Counted from the first letter of the stretch, positions 44,844 through 53,622 are shown. The stretch: DNA of 64,000 nt from JANOZM01 sp031429355 (GCA_031429355.1 JANOZM010000013.1:248001-312000); one strand, 5' to 3'. Notes: a model not told the origin generated them from the letters alone. Numbers and translations are program-made.

Positions 44844-45841
44844 AGCGCAAAGGCGATGCAGTATCCGGCATCCTTGTGCTGGATAAGGCGATAAGCCAAG
44901 GTTCGACACAAGCGGTTGCAAAATTAAAGTACTTGTTCAATGCCCAAAAGGCTGGACATGGGGGCACGCTTGACCCTATGGCGACGGGATTGTTACCCAT
45001 CCTGTTTGGTGAAGCCACCAAATTTGCTAACGACTTATTAGGTGCAGACAAAACCTACGAAGCCACCGTGTTTTTAGGCGTTACCACTGATAGCGCCGAT
45101 GCAGAAGGCCACATCACAGCGCAACACCCAGTGGAATGCACGGTCGAACAAGTAGAAGCCGCCTGCCAACAATTTCGGGGTGATATCGACCAAGTACCGC
45201 CCATGTATTCGGCATTAAAACGCGACGGTAAACCGTTGTACGAATACGCCCGCGAAGGGATCGAGTTCGAATTAGAGTCGCGCAAAATTACTGTCTATGA
45301 AATGACCGTTTTGGCCGTTCGTTTGCCCGAAGTCGACTTGCGTATCCATTGCAGCAAGGGCACGTACATCCGCTCGATAGCGCGCGACTTGGGCGACGCC
45401 TTGGGTTGTGGCGGGCATCTGATAGCCCTACGCCGTACCCAAGCCGGGCCACTGCGTTTAGAAGATGCAATTGATATTGCCAGCTTGCAAGAGCTCAGTG
45501 TAGATGCGCGGCGTGAAAAACTATTGCCATTAGATACTTTGTTGCAAGGCCTGCCGCGTTTAGATTTAGATGCATTTTTAGCGCAGCGTTTTTGCCAAGG
45601 GCAGCGCATTGCTTTGGCGGATCTTGGAATGAGTGTTGAGCCAACTGCAGAGCAGAATGTAGCCGAAGTAACCCAATTGCAACAACCACAGAAGTATCGT
45701 GTTTATCTAAAAAGCGGAGCGGACGATTTGGCAAACAATAATGCCGAACGATCCCACTCTGATGCAGCACAACTGTTGGGCTTAGCCCATCTATCGGCAT
45801 CGGCCCTAGAGCCGGCCCGTGTTATTCACTTATTTTTATAA
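44840..45841 (+). CDS. truB: tRNA pseudouridine(55) synthase TruB
   Basis: TruB makes pseudouridine 55 in the T-loop of most tRNAs. The 333-residue protein has SGILVLDKAISQGS at the start, the catalytic Asp in GHGGTLDPMATGLLPI, then TYEATVFLGVTTDSADAEG, YEYAREG and IHCSKGTYIRSIARDLG. A PUA-like end closes the protein, somewhat extended by a Glu/Asn-rich loop. It starts inside the last codons of rbfA. About 105 T-rich bases, with no classical terminator, separate it from typA. Confidence 0.96.
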   Translation: MKRKGDAVSGILVLDKAISQGSTQAVAKLKYLFNAQKAGHGGTLDPMATGLLPILFGEATKFANDLLGADKTYEATVFLGVTTDSADAEGHITAQHPVECTVEQVEAACQQFRGDIDQVPPMYSALKRDGKPLYEYAREGIEFELESRKITVYEMTVLAVRLPEVDLRIHCSKGTYIRSIARDLGDALGCGGHLIALRRTQAGPLRLEDAIDIASLQELSVDARREKLLPLDTLLQGLPRLDLDAFLAQRFCQGQRIALADLGMSVEPTAEQNVAEVTQLQQPQKYRVYLKSGADDLANNNAERSHSDAAQLLGLAHLSASALEPARVIHLFL

Positions 45842-45946
45842 AGTTTTTACGATCCGTTTTTCCGAATTTTTTAAATAGTTTTTATCCCGCATTTTTATTC
45901 TGCATTTTTATATCAAATTTTTCTAAATTTACAACGCCAAATTAAT

Positions 45947-47767
45947 ATGAATACCTCCATTCGAAATGTTGCCATCATCGCCCACGTTGACCACGGCAAA
46001 ACCACTTTAGTAGACCAACTGCTACGTCAGTCGGGTACCTTCCGCGAAAACCAAGCCGTTAGCGAACGCGTCATGGACAGCAACGATCTTGAGAAAGAAC
46101 GCGGCATTACCATCTTGGCTAAAAACTGCGCCGTTGAATACAAAGGCACCCGTATCAACATCGTCGACACCCCTGGGCACGCCGACTTTGGTGGCGAAGT
46201 GGAGCGCGTATTGTCGATGGTCGATAGCGTGTTGTTGTTGGTCGATGCCGTAGAAGGCCCAATGCCCCAAACGCGCTTCGTGACCAAAAAGGCCTTAGCC
46301 TTAGGTTTGCGCCCCATCGTGGTTGTAAACAAAGTAGACCGCCCCGGTGCACGTATCGATTACGTTATTAACACCACCTTCGATTTGTTTGACAAATTAG
46401 GTGCCACCGAAGCGCAATTGGACTTTCCAATTTTGTACGCATCGGGCTTAAACGGTTGGGCCAGCGAAAGCTCGAACCACGTTGGTGAAAACATGGCGCC
46501 GTTGTTTGAAGCGATTCTTACTCACGTGCCAGCCCATGCTGGTTCACCTACCGAGCCATTGCAATTGCAAATTTGCTCGCTTGATTACTCAAGCTACGTA
46601 GGCCGTATTGGTATTGGCCGTATCAGCCAAGGCACCTTAAAAACTGGACAAGATGTTGGTGTTTGTATTGGCATGGATGGCGCACCGCGCAAAGCCCGCG
46701 TGAATCAAATTCAAAAGTTCTCGGGCCTAGAGCGCGTAGTAGCGACTGAAGCTGGCCCTGGCGACATCGTGTTGATTAACGGCGTTGAAGACCTCGGTAT
46801 CGGTATCGTAATTACCGATTTAGAGAAGCCACAACAGATGCCCATGTTGCAAGTTGACGAGCCAACCTTAACGATGAACTTTTGCGTTAACACCTCGCCA
46901 TTAGCGGGCCGCGAAGGCAAGTACGTGACGAGCCGCCAATTGCGTGATCGCTTAGATCGCGAATTGCAATCAAACGTCGCCTTGCGCGTTAAAGACACCG
47001 ACGAAGACGGTATTTACGAAGTGTCGGGCCGGGGCGAATTGCACCTAACTATTTTGTTAGAAAACATGCGCCGCGAAGGCTACGAGTTGGCCGTATCCAA
47101 GCCACGCGTTGTGTACCACATGGTTGATGGTGAGAAACACGAGCCAATTGAAATGGTTACCGTAGACGTAGAAGACCAGCACCAAGGCGCTGCCATGCAA
47201 GCCCTAGGCGAGCGCAAAGCCGAGCTAGTCAATATGGAACCCGATGGCATGGGCCGCACCCGTTTGGAATACCGTATTCCTGCACGTGGCTTAATTGGTT
47301 TCCAAAACGAATTCATGAACATGACCCGCGGTACCGGCCTAATTAGCAATATTTTTGATGGCTACGAAGCCTACAAAGGCGAAATTGAAAGCCGCAAAAA
47401 TGGCGTACTCATCTGCCACGAAGACGGCGAATGCGTAACCTACGCGCTAGGCAAACTAGACGACCGCGGCCGCATGTTTGTTAAAGCCGGTGACCCGTTG
47501 TACGAAGGCATGATTGTCGGCATCCACTCGCGCGATAACGACTTAGTTGTAAACGCAATTCGCGCCAAACAATTAACCAACTTCCGCGTATCCGGCAAAG
47601 AAGACGCGATTAAAATTACACCGCCAATTATTTTGTCGTTGGAGTATGCGGTTGAGTTTATTGAGGACGATGAATTGGTGGAGATTACGCCAAAGAGCAT
47701 TCGGTTGCGGAAGCGCTATTTGAAGGAGCATGAGCGTAAGCGGGCTTCTAAGGAATCTGAGGCTTGA
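45947..47767 (+). CDS. typA: Ribosome-associated GTPase TypA/BipA
   Basis: TypA is a translational GTPase related to EF-G that supports ribosome assembly, especially in cold or stress. The 606-residue protein shows IIAHVDHGKTTLVDQLL (G1), RGITI (switch), DTPGHADFGGEVERVLS (G3), NKVDRP (G4), later domain II-V segments and GRGELHLTILLENMRREGYE. It ends in a basic stretch (RKRYLKEHERKRA). Length matches the family. A strong terminator follows at 47779. Confidence 0.97.
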   Translation: MNTSIRNVAIIAHVDHGKTTLVDQLLRQSGTFRENQAVSERVMDSNDLEKERGITILAKNCAVEYKGTRINIVDTPGHADFGGEVERVLSMVDSVLLLVDAVEGPMPQTRFVTKKALALGLRPIVVVNKVDRPGARIDYVINTTFDLFDKLGATEAQLDFPILYASGLNGWASESSNHVGENMAPLFEAILTHVPAHAGSPTEPLQLQICSLDYSSYVGRIGIGRISQGTLKTGQDVGVCIGMDGAPRKARVNQIQKFSGLERVVATEAGPGDIVLINGVEDLGIGIVITDLEKPQQMPMLQVDEPTLTMNFCVNTSPLAGREGKYVTSRQLRDRLDRELQSNVALRVKDTDEDGIYEVSGRGELHLTILLENMRREGYELAVSKPRVVYHMVDGEKHEPIEMVTVDVEDQHQGAAMQALGERKAELVNMEPDGMGRTRLEYRIPARGLIGFQNEFMNMTRGTGLISNIFDGYEAYKGEIESRKNGVLICHEDGECVTYALGKLDDRGRMFVKAGDPLYEGMIVGIHSRDNDLVVNAIRAKQLTNFRVSGKEDAIKITPPIILSLEYAVEFIEDDELVEITPKSIRLRKRYLKEHERKRASKESEA

Positions 47768-47778
47768 TTTAAATTGTA

Positions 47779-47804
47779 AAAAAGGGCCTGCTTGGCCCTT
47801 TTTG
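47779..47804 (+). terminator. Intrinsic terminator after typA
   Basis: AAAAAGGGCC, loop TGCTT and GGCCCTTTTT form a ten-base stem with a T-run, 11 bases after the typA stop. It closes the housekeeping cluster and marks the border of the accessory region. Confidence 0.9.
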
Positions 47805-48013
47805 TTAGTGCTCCGGAATCCGAACCTATGGGCAGAGCTGATACCCGGCAAAAGAATTGGCTGGATGTACCTTTGTCTCAAACGTGGAATTTCGGTAGAA
47901 AAGTCACTTCAATTGATTTAACCCATAGTTTTACCGCCGCCCAAGTTAATTTATCCCGCTAGGCTAATCGGATGCGCCACGCCAAGTTACAATGAAGTAG
48001 GAGATTTACAAAA

Positions 48014-48514
48014 ATGGATGTTTACACAATAGGCTATGAAGGTCTTGACTTGGACGAATTCCTGTCGCTCCTCAATGAACATGGAATTGATACGATCATC
48101 GACGTTCGGGAAATTCCTTTGTCTCGCAAGTTTGGGTTTTCAAAAAAATCGCTTGCGAACGCGCTGAATTTGTCTGGTTTGGAGTATTTTCATCTAGGCG
48201 AATTGGGTTGCCCTAAAACCGTTCGTGATCGTTACCGTGATAACGGCGATTGGAAACAATATACAGCCGGGTTCCTGCAGTATCTTCAAACACAAAACGA
48301 TGCAATTGCTGAAGTTTCGGTGTTAGTAAGTTCAGCGAACTGTGCATTACTCTGCTACGAAGCTGACCCAAATTTTTGCCATCGCTCAATGGTAGCAAAT
48401 GCCGTAAAAGAATTTTCGAATGCCAATGTTACGCATCTAAAAGCTACCGTTAAAAAAGCGAGGACTGCGGTGTCGGCTCGAGCTGCCTACGCTTGGGCGG
48501 ATAAATTAGGCTAA
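48014..48514 (+). CDS. DUF488 family protein
   Basis: A 166-residue protein with the DUF488 hallmarks: VYTIGYEGLDLDEFLSLL at the start, TIIDVREIPLSRKFGFSK and LLCYEADPNFCHRSMVA with the conserved Cys/His/Arg. The biochemical role is not established; these genes often sit among DNA-modification and defence genes. A possible AGGAG lies 11 bases upstream, a long spacing. Its 3' end overlaps the convergent unknown gene by 65 bases, tying the two together. Confidence 0.85.
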   Translation: MDVYTIGYEGLDLDEFLSLLNEHGIDTIIDVREIPLSRKFGFSKKSLANALNLSGLEYFHLGELGCPKTVRDRYRDNGDWKQYTAGFLQYLQTQNDAIAEVSVLVSSANCALLCYEADPNFCHRSMVANAVKEFSNANVTHLKATVKKARTAVSARAAYAWADKLG

Positions 48515-49283
48515 TGATCAGCCACTGATTTTGAAACCGGTGTTGATTTCCCATTAAAAACATCAGGTCTTTTTCGCCAAGGTCGGCTTCGAGTTTAGCT
48601 CGAAACGGCAGTTCCCAATCTGCGCCGTGTTTCTGATGACAGTTCCAGAACAAAGCTCCAGCTTCCCAGTCGACTATTTTGTGTCGATACTCCTTTTCGC
48701 CATCTGGTGTATCGCATAAGTATCGGTAATGAAAATCAAAAGGTACCTTACGCAGTTCTTTAACCTGTTGTTGTGCTTCGGCTGCCGAAAAAAGATCTTC
48801 CTGCATTTGCTCGCGAGTCAATTTCTGTTGCTCTTCCTCGGTCCAAACTGGGTTGCGAGCTTTCGAAATATCAAGTCCGAGTAATTTTTTGGGCTTAATT
48901 ATGGCTATCGATAATCCTTTGGCTAAACGTTCAATTTCAAGATCATCAAAACTTCGAAATGTTGCGATTTTATCGAGCCATTCCCGTCGGCCGATCCATT
49001 CTCGTTTTGTGTCGATTACATCTGTGCAGGAAATCGTATCAATATAGAGTTTGTGACTCTCAGGCCGGTGATCTTTATTGGCCTTTTCAATTCGAACATT
49101 AATCCATTGCCACTTTTTAAATTTCTGACCCTCTTCAATCATTCGGAAAGGGACGGGGTAAAGCCTACGCATAGAGCCATCATCGTTAATTCCAGCGATA
49201 CATGATGTTTCAACGTATTGTGCGCTTGGCGAAGGATATGTCTTCGCTAGGATTAAAATGCGTTCGATTCGTGAGGGTGCCAT
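48450..49283 (-). CDS. Conserved unknown protein paired with DUF488
   Basis: A 277-residue soluble protein without a family I can name by function. It begins RIERILILAKTYPSPSAQYV and has DHRPESHKLYID, IIKPKKLLGLDIS, VPFDFHYRYLC, HKIVDWEAGALFWNC and a final QWLIISLIYPP. From memory, proteins of this pattern recur next to DUF488 genes, which suggests a functional pair. It has no signal peptide or membrane segment. The genes converge and overlap by 65 bases at their 3' ends, so antisense transcription is expected. Confidence 0.75.
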   Translation of the reverse strand: MAPSRIERILILAKTYPSPSAQYVETSCIAGINDDGSMRRLYPVPFRMIEEGQKFKKWQWINVRIEKANKDHRPESHKLYIDTISCTDVIDTKREWIGRREWLDKIATFRSFDDLEIERLAKGLSIAIIKPKKLLGLDISKARNPVWTEEEQQKLTREQMQEDLFSAAEAQQQVKELRKVPFDFHYRYLCDTPDGEKEYRHKIVDWEAGALFWNCHQKHGADWELPFRAKLEADLGEKDLMFLMGNQHRFQNQWLIISLIYPPKRRQLEPTPQSSLF

Positions 49284-49660
49284 TCCCGTTACCTTTATTT
49301 GTTTTTCTTCGATTGTGCAACTAAATAAAAACTCGATTGGCTAGCAAAACGATTACACACATCGATTGGGTTGTAGACTAAAAAACTTGTCAAATCAGCG
49401 AAAACGTTGAGCCTTAACGAGAAATTGAACTAACGCTGCCGGTTATTAAGATGCACTTCACTGATGTTATTAGGACATCACCAGTACTTTAATATTGCAT
49501 TGATCACTTTTCCTATAAGATCAAAAACTGTTCTCGAATTATCGCAATCCTTTCAATACAGCCATATTTGGCGGGTTACTAAATATGTAATGTTTGCTAC
49601 TCATTAGAACTATTTATTCCTTTAGCGACAAGCCGTTCCAGAGTCCCTAAAAAAGTTACT
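49284..49660. other. AT-rich gap without a recognisable gene
   Basis: These 377 bases hold no convincing coding region on either strand. They are more AT-rich than both sides and must contain the promoter of the unknown gene ending at 48450. The right end borders the truncated gene at 49661, so part of it may be a recombination scar. Confidence 0.6.
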
Positions 49661-49852
49661 CTAGACGATACGATACGGTGTCCGTTGAAAAGGAGCAACG
49701 CCACCTAAGCTCAGGCGGGCGTGCGCGAAGGTTTGGTTGTCCCTGTTGGGTTCGTACAGGTCTTGCAACAAGCTAAGCAAGCCAGCACGCTCGAAGTTCA
49801 CAAGATTGTTTTTGACATCGCCCCAGCTGGGCTTGTTCTTCTTCGTGGCCAT
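49661..49852 (-). pseudogene. Truncated gene, N-terminal fragment of a conserved small protein
   Basis: The first 50 residues (MATKKNKPSWGDVK, then FERAGLLSLLQDLYEPN and TFAHARLSLGG) look like the start of a conserved proteobacterial protein that is usually about 150 residues or more. After HARLSLGG the reading continues into an unrelated 12-residue tail and stops. It starts five bases after the rhuM stop, so it was the next gene of that operon before being cut. The family has no known function. Confidence 0.6.
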
Positions 49853-49857
49853 ATCCG

Positions 49858-50967
49858 CTATTCCTCGTTGCTGTCCGGTTGGCTGCCAGATTCAATCTGC
49901 CTGATTACCCGATCAAAATCACTCTCAAACAACCGGTCTTGCACGATACGGTATTTTTCGAATTCGGTTTCGGCGTGGGCTTTGGCGATTTCCGCTGTTA
50001 CTTTGCCAGCGTCCTGCAACACCTCACGGTCCCAGAGTTTCAAGAAGCCGCCCAAGCGTGTTTCCCAGTCCGCCATCGTCATAGGCATGCGGCGCATGGC
50101 CTGAAGTTCTGCCATGTCGAGATACGCCGAGACAATTCTTTGCATCTGAGCCAGCTCGAAATCCGACAGGTAGTTCTTGGCAACGGCAACGTCGTATTTG
50201 TGGACCTTCCCTTGGGGCGCGCCTTCCCAACTGGTCAGGCCCATGTTTTCTTGTCTATGGTCAGCCCGGTCTACAATGACTTCTGCGGCTGTCTGGCCGT
50301 GGATGGCGTAATGCAGCTTGTTCTGAACCGCTGCAAAAAAGCGTTTGGTTGCCGTTGCCGACGTGTCGTAATCCAGCGCCGTGGCGTATATGTCAGTGAT
50401 CTTTTGGTAGAACTTGCGCTCGGAAACGCGGATTTCCCGGACTTTTTCCAGCTGGCGCTCGAAGAATTCTTCCGTAAGTACGCTGCCGCCACTCTTCAGG
50501 CGATCCGCATCCATGACCCAGCCCTGGATCGTGAAATCCTTAACGATTTGGTTGGCCCATTTACGGAACTGCACCGCGCGCTCGTTTTCGATCTTGAATC
50601 CGACGGCAATGATTGCCTGCAAGCTGAAGTGATCCACCTTGCGCTGAACTTCGCGCTCGCCCTCGGTTTGAACTGTTAAGTAATGCTTAACAGTTGCCTC
50701 ACGCTCCAGCTCGTTGTCCTCAAAGATACGTTTCAAATGCTGGCTGATGGCCGGCACCGATACATCGTAAAGCGTGGCCATCATTTTTTGCGTGAGCCAG
50801 AGGTTTTCATCTTCGTAACGCATTTCCACGCTGCTTTGCACGTTGCCGGTTGCAGCCACGAAGGTCAGATATTCGGCCGCAGATGAGCGGGCAAGTGAAA
50901 CTTCGTTTTTTTGGGGGGGGGTCGGCTGCTTATTCAAGCGACCATCTTTTGCTTGTGTGCGGGTCAT
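49858..50967 (-). CDS. rhuM: RhuM family protein of a restriction-type locus
   Basis: A 369-residue protein of the virulence RhuM family. An N-terminal winged-helix-like region (LWLTQKMMATLYDVSVPAIS, then HLKRIFEDNELEREATVKHY) is followed by HFSLQAIIAVGFKI and FRKWANQIVKDFTIQGWVMD, the family core, and a helical C-terminus. These genes commonly lie between hsdM, hsdS and hsdR; the function is unknown. The start is the ATG at 50967; sequence further upstream belongs to a transposase remnant in another frame. Codons 15-19 contain a C9A7 run on the coding strand, so slippage could switch the gene. GC is higher than in flanking core genes. Confidence 0.8.
   Translation of the reverse strand: MTRTQAKDGRLNKQPTPPQKNEVSLARSSAAEYLTFVAATGNVQSSVEMRYEDENLWLTQKMMATLYDVSVPAISQHLKRIFEDNELEREATVKHYLTVQTEGEREVQRKVDHFSLQAIIAVGFKIENERAVQFRKWANQIVKDFTIQGWVMDADRLKSGGSVLTEEFFERQLEKVREIRVSERKFYQKITDIYATALDYDTSATATKRFFAAVQNKLHYAIHGQTAAEVIVDRADHRQENMGLTSWEGAPQGKVHKYDVAVAKNYLSDFELAQMQRIVSAYLDMAELQAMRRMPMTMADWETRLGGFLKLWDREVLQDAGKVTAEIAKAHAETEFEKYRIVQDRLFESDFDRVIRQIESGSQPDSNEE
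50601..50834. repeat. 234-bp direct repeat, copy 1 (inside rhuM)
   Basis: This part of rhuM is repeated at 53640-53873 in the same orientation, equally long and about 90 percent identical by eye. Recombination between the copies would delete the KilA-N gene and the hsdR remnant. Confidence 0.85.
50906..50921. repeat. T7G9 homopolymer tract in the rhuM coding start
   Basis: Seven T followed by nine G on the plus strand (C9A7 in the gene) lie 15 codons into rhuM. G/C runs of this length are prone to slippage and are typical of phase-variable genes. In the present length the frame is open. Confidence 0.8.
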
Positions 50968-50968
50968 T

Positions 50969-51214
50969 TTAATGGAGAGCCAACGCCTCGAAAGATTGGT
51001 TATATAGCGCTTCAAATGCAACTGGACTGACCCAGCCGTTGGCTGAGTGTCTGCGAATTCGATCAGGGTAAATATCAATATAAACAACTATTTCAGTACG
51101 CATATGGTCTTTGGTTTTTAGCTTGTAACCGTGTATCGCTTGATTCTTAACCGTTGCAAAGAAACTCTTGGCAACTGAGTCAGAGCAGTGCTCTGACTCA
51201 GCTCGTATTTTTCT
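50969..51214 (-). mobile_element. IS3-family transposase, C-terminal remnant
   Basis: The minus strand encodes about 80 residues reading DSVAKSFFATVKNQAIHG, then VVYIDIYPDRIRRHSANGW and SPVAFEALYNQSF before a stop. This matches the end of the DDE catalytic domain of IS3-family OrfB proteins (consensus with N-x-VAESFFATLK and RRHSALGYLSP). The upstream part, including the first catalytic residues, is absent. It is a decayed insertion sequence immediately before the rhuM start codon, so it may supply or disrupt the rhuM promoter. Confidence 0.8.
51176..51200. repeat. 25-bp perfect palindrome
   Basis: Arms TGAGTCAGAGCA and TGCTCTGACTCA flank one central G. It lies inside the transposase remnant, at the position where the family would normally encode the conserved CxDN region. 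It could be a rearrangement scar, a strong hairpin or a binding site. Confidence 0.85.
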
Positions 51215-51264
51215 TTAGAGGGACAGGCTCTTCATTTTTTTGACTAGCTCCAGTTTTTTATTTT

Positions 51265-51657
51265 TCATACTTGCGCGATGCCGTTGGCCACTTCAGTTTC
51301 GATGTTGGCCTCATTGGCTTTTGGGTCATCGGAAGCCCACATTTCGCGGTACGCATAGATATAGCTAGCGGTGGCATGGGGGTCGATTTTCCAATAGTAT
51401 CGGCAAAGGGATTTAAAGATGGCAAGCCCTTGGGGAATGCAGGCGTGGTCTAGAAGTTGATCAAGTGTGTGCTCGATTAAGCGTGCATCTCGACTGTTGC
51501 TCTCGACAATGTCGTGCACATTAGGTGTGAGTGCCTCGATCGCTTGCTGGTGTAATGCCTGGAGCGGGGCAATGACTGCCGCGAGGTTGTCAAGCAAGGC
51601 ACTATAATCGTCGGAGTCGGCCGAAGGTGTCGTTTGAGGGCCCGTTGCCATCATCAC
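51265..51657 (-). CDS. Hypothetical protein following the KilA-N gene
   Basis: A 130-residue protein I do not recognise. It is acidic and mostly helical (SALLDNLAAVIAPLQALHQQ, LIEHTLDQLLDHACIPQG, SYIYAYREMWASDD), with no signal or membrane segment. Its start overlaps the KilA-N stop by four bases (ATGA), so the two are cotranscribed and probably work together. GC and codon use resemble rhuM and KilA-N rather than the core genes. Confidence 0.65.
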   Translation of the reverse strand: MMMATGPQTTPSADSDDYSALLDNLAAVIAPLQALHQQAIEALTPNVHDIVESNSRDARLIEHTLDQLLDHACIPQGLAIFKSLCRYYWKIDPHATASYIYAYREMWASDDPKANEANIETEVANGIAQV

Positions 51658-52484
51658 TTTAACCTTTTCAGGTTATGGTCGACTAGCAGGGTGCGCATCT
51701 GAATGATCGCAATTTCATTGAGCTTCAGCAGGCGTTCTGGCGCAGTGATCCCTTGCCGAATCAAGACTGAGTTGAGACTTTCGAGATTGGTTAGGACAAC
51801 GAGCTGTTCCAATGGGGCATGGTCGCGGATGTTGCCTTCGGCGTCGGGGTGTGTGTCACGCCATTGCTTGGCGGTCTGTCCAAACAGGGCGACGTTGAGT
51901 AGGTCGGCCTCGTCAGCATAAACTTGTATTGCCTGAGCTTTCGCAATGATGGGCGGGATCAGTGTTTCCTTAATGGCATCAGTGTGGATGCGGTAGTTGA
52001 TCTTGGCAAGTGTGCGCTGGAGGTTCCAGCCTAGTTTAAGACGGTCGTTCTCCTCGTCCTTTAGGCGCTGGAACTCTTTGACAAGGTAAAGCTTAAACTC
52101 GACAGAAACCCAAGAAGCAAATTCGAACGCGATGTCCTTGTGGGCGTAGGTGCCGCCGTAGCGGCCTGCACTTGAGGTAATTCCCACAGCCCCGGTTTTT
52201 TCGATCCATTGCTTTGGTGTAAGAACGAAGCTGTTTAGACCTGTTTGCATTCTAATCCCGTCGAATTCGACGGGATTAAAACTGGGGTTGTTTAGCCGCT
52301 CCCACACCCCGAGAAACTCTACCGTGTTGCGGCTTCGCAGCCAATTTCGAATTACGTCGTCCGGGTGTTCCGGATTCTTGAATTTGGCGATATCTGTCAG
52401 ACAAAAGATATCCTGTTGATTCTGCGAAAGCACTGCAACGGTGCTTCCTTGAACTTCGACAATGGCACGCTTGGCTTTACTCAT
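51654..52484 (-). CDS. KilA-N domain protein
   Basis: About 276 residues. The N-terminal half is a KilA-N-type DNA-binding domain found in phage and accessory genes: FCLTDIAKFKNPEHPDDVIR, NWLRSRNTVEFLGVWE and YAHKDIAFEFASWVS, then FKLYLVKEFQRLKDEE. The C-terminal half is helical and unassigned. Such genes occur inside type I restriction loci. The ATG at 52484 gives the family N-terminus; the frame is open further upstream but that part overlaps the hsdR remnant in another frame. It overlaps the remnant by eight bases and the following gene by four. Confidence 0.8.
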   Translation of the reverse strand: MSKAKRAIVEVQGSTVAVLSQNQQDIFCLTDIAKFKNPEHPDDVIRNWLRSRNTVEFLGVWERLNNPSFNPVEFDGIRMQTGLNSFVLTPKQWIEKTGAVGITSSAGRYGGTYAHKDIAFEFASWVSVEFKLYLVKEFQRLKDEENDRLKLGWNLQRTLAKINYRIHTDAIKETLIPPIIAKAQAIQVYADEADLLNVALFGQTAKQWRDTHPDAEGNIRDHAPLEQLVVLTNLESLNSVLIRQGITAPERLLKLNEIAIIQMRTLLVDHNLKRLK

Positions 52485-53463
52485 ACGCGTTAAGGCCAAG
52501 CTTTTGAATGGTGGTGACGATGACCTTGTCGGCCTGGTTATCAGACGGCAAGCGCTCGACCAACATACCGGTGTTCGTGTTTTGCTCGACACAGCCTTCT
52601 TGAAATTTATTGAACTCCTCTCGCGTTTGCCGGTCAAGGTCTTTGCGATCAACAACGAACAAGCATTTCTTTATCATCATCAGCTTTTGCTCACTGGCGA
52701 TTAGCACCATATAGCGACTGACGGTTTCGCCTAAGGTGCATTTGACTAAGAACGTTTCGGCAAAGCTGTCGAGATGAGAAATTTTCGTGTTGTCTTCGGC
52801 CGCAAACTGATACACCGGTAAAAAACGCTCATCCTGATTGAACGCGAAGTGGCGCGCATTATTGTTGGTAAAGTAAAAAGTCTCGGTGCGGTTGCTAACG
52901 ATAAAAAGCTGCAAAAAGCACAGCAGTGTTTTGGTGTAACCGTTGCCGGGGTCATTCTTATATTCAACGATCTGCTCCATCGCCCGGCGTGGGCTAATGC
53001 CCAGCGTTTTTAACTCGACCTGAACCACCGGCACACCGTTGATAAGAATTAAAACGTCGTAGCGATGGTGGCTGTAGTCGGTGTTGATCCGTAATTGGTT
53101 AACGACCTCAAAGGTGTTTTTGCACCAATCTTTAATGTTGACTAGGGTGTAGTTCAGCGGTGTACCGTCGTCGCGAATAAAGCTGTTGCGTTCGCGCAAG
53201 GTACGGGCTGCCGTAAAAACATCGGGTGTCGTGATTTCTTCTAGCAGCCGAGTAAACTCGCCGTCTGTTAAGTTAACTTTATTGAGCGCCTCAAATTTTT
53301 CACGAAAATTTTTCTCTAACGCAGCGCGGTCGCGAATGTCGGCGCGGTATTCATATTTGAGGCTCTTGAGCTTGCCAATAAAGCCTTGTTCGATGCTTTC
53401 CTCATTAACCTCTAATCGGGTGGTTTTTGTAGCTTTGGGGTAGATTAGGTTTGAGTCAGGCAT
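52477..53463 (-). pseudogene. hsdR: Type I restriction subunit R remnant with internal deletion
   Basis: A 328-residue remnant of an HsdR protein that normally has about 1000 residues. The N-terminal nuclease domain is present (YDVLILINGVPVVQVELK with the Asp and ExK metal site). After residue ~265 the text jumps from EQKLMMIK directly to KCLFVVDRKDLDRQTREEF; in intact proteins a stretch of roughly 40 residues with the GSGKT Walker A motif lies between them. The protein then ends at VIVTTIQKLGLNAYE, where the helicase should continue. Without Walker A and most of the motor it cannot translocate or restrict DNA. hsdM and hsdS are absent. Confidence 0.85.
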
Positions 53464-53622
53464 TGTTGCTTTTAATTTGGAGGATGTTGATCTGTGTTAA
53501 GTGACAAAGCTTCAATTTGCGCAAACCGTAGCAGCGCTCGTTAATTCCTAACTGTACACATACTTTTCGCATTTGCGAAACATGGGGAACAAGTGTTTCG
53601 ATTGCCAGAAAGCGATTGATTT

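Noticed and set aside
45842..45946. T-rich spacer between truB and typA as a terminator
   Set aside because: Several T-runs but no stem; most likely only the typA promoter/leader region.
47828..47962. A 44-codon open frame (MGRADTRQKNWLDV...) between typA and the DUF488 gene
   Set aside because: No ribosome-binding site, no recognisable family and it begins inside the post-terminator spacer; chance frame more likely.
49879..50679. A 266-codon plus-strand frame opposite rhuM
   Set aside because: It is the antisense of rhuM, which has clear family motifs; the frame follows from codon composition.
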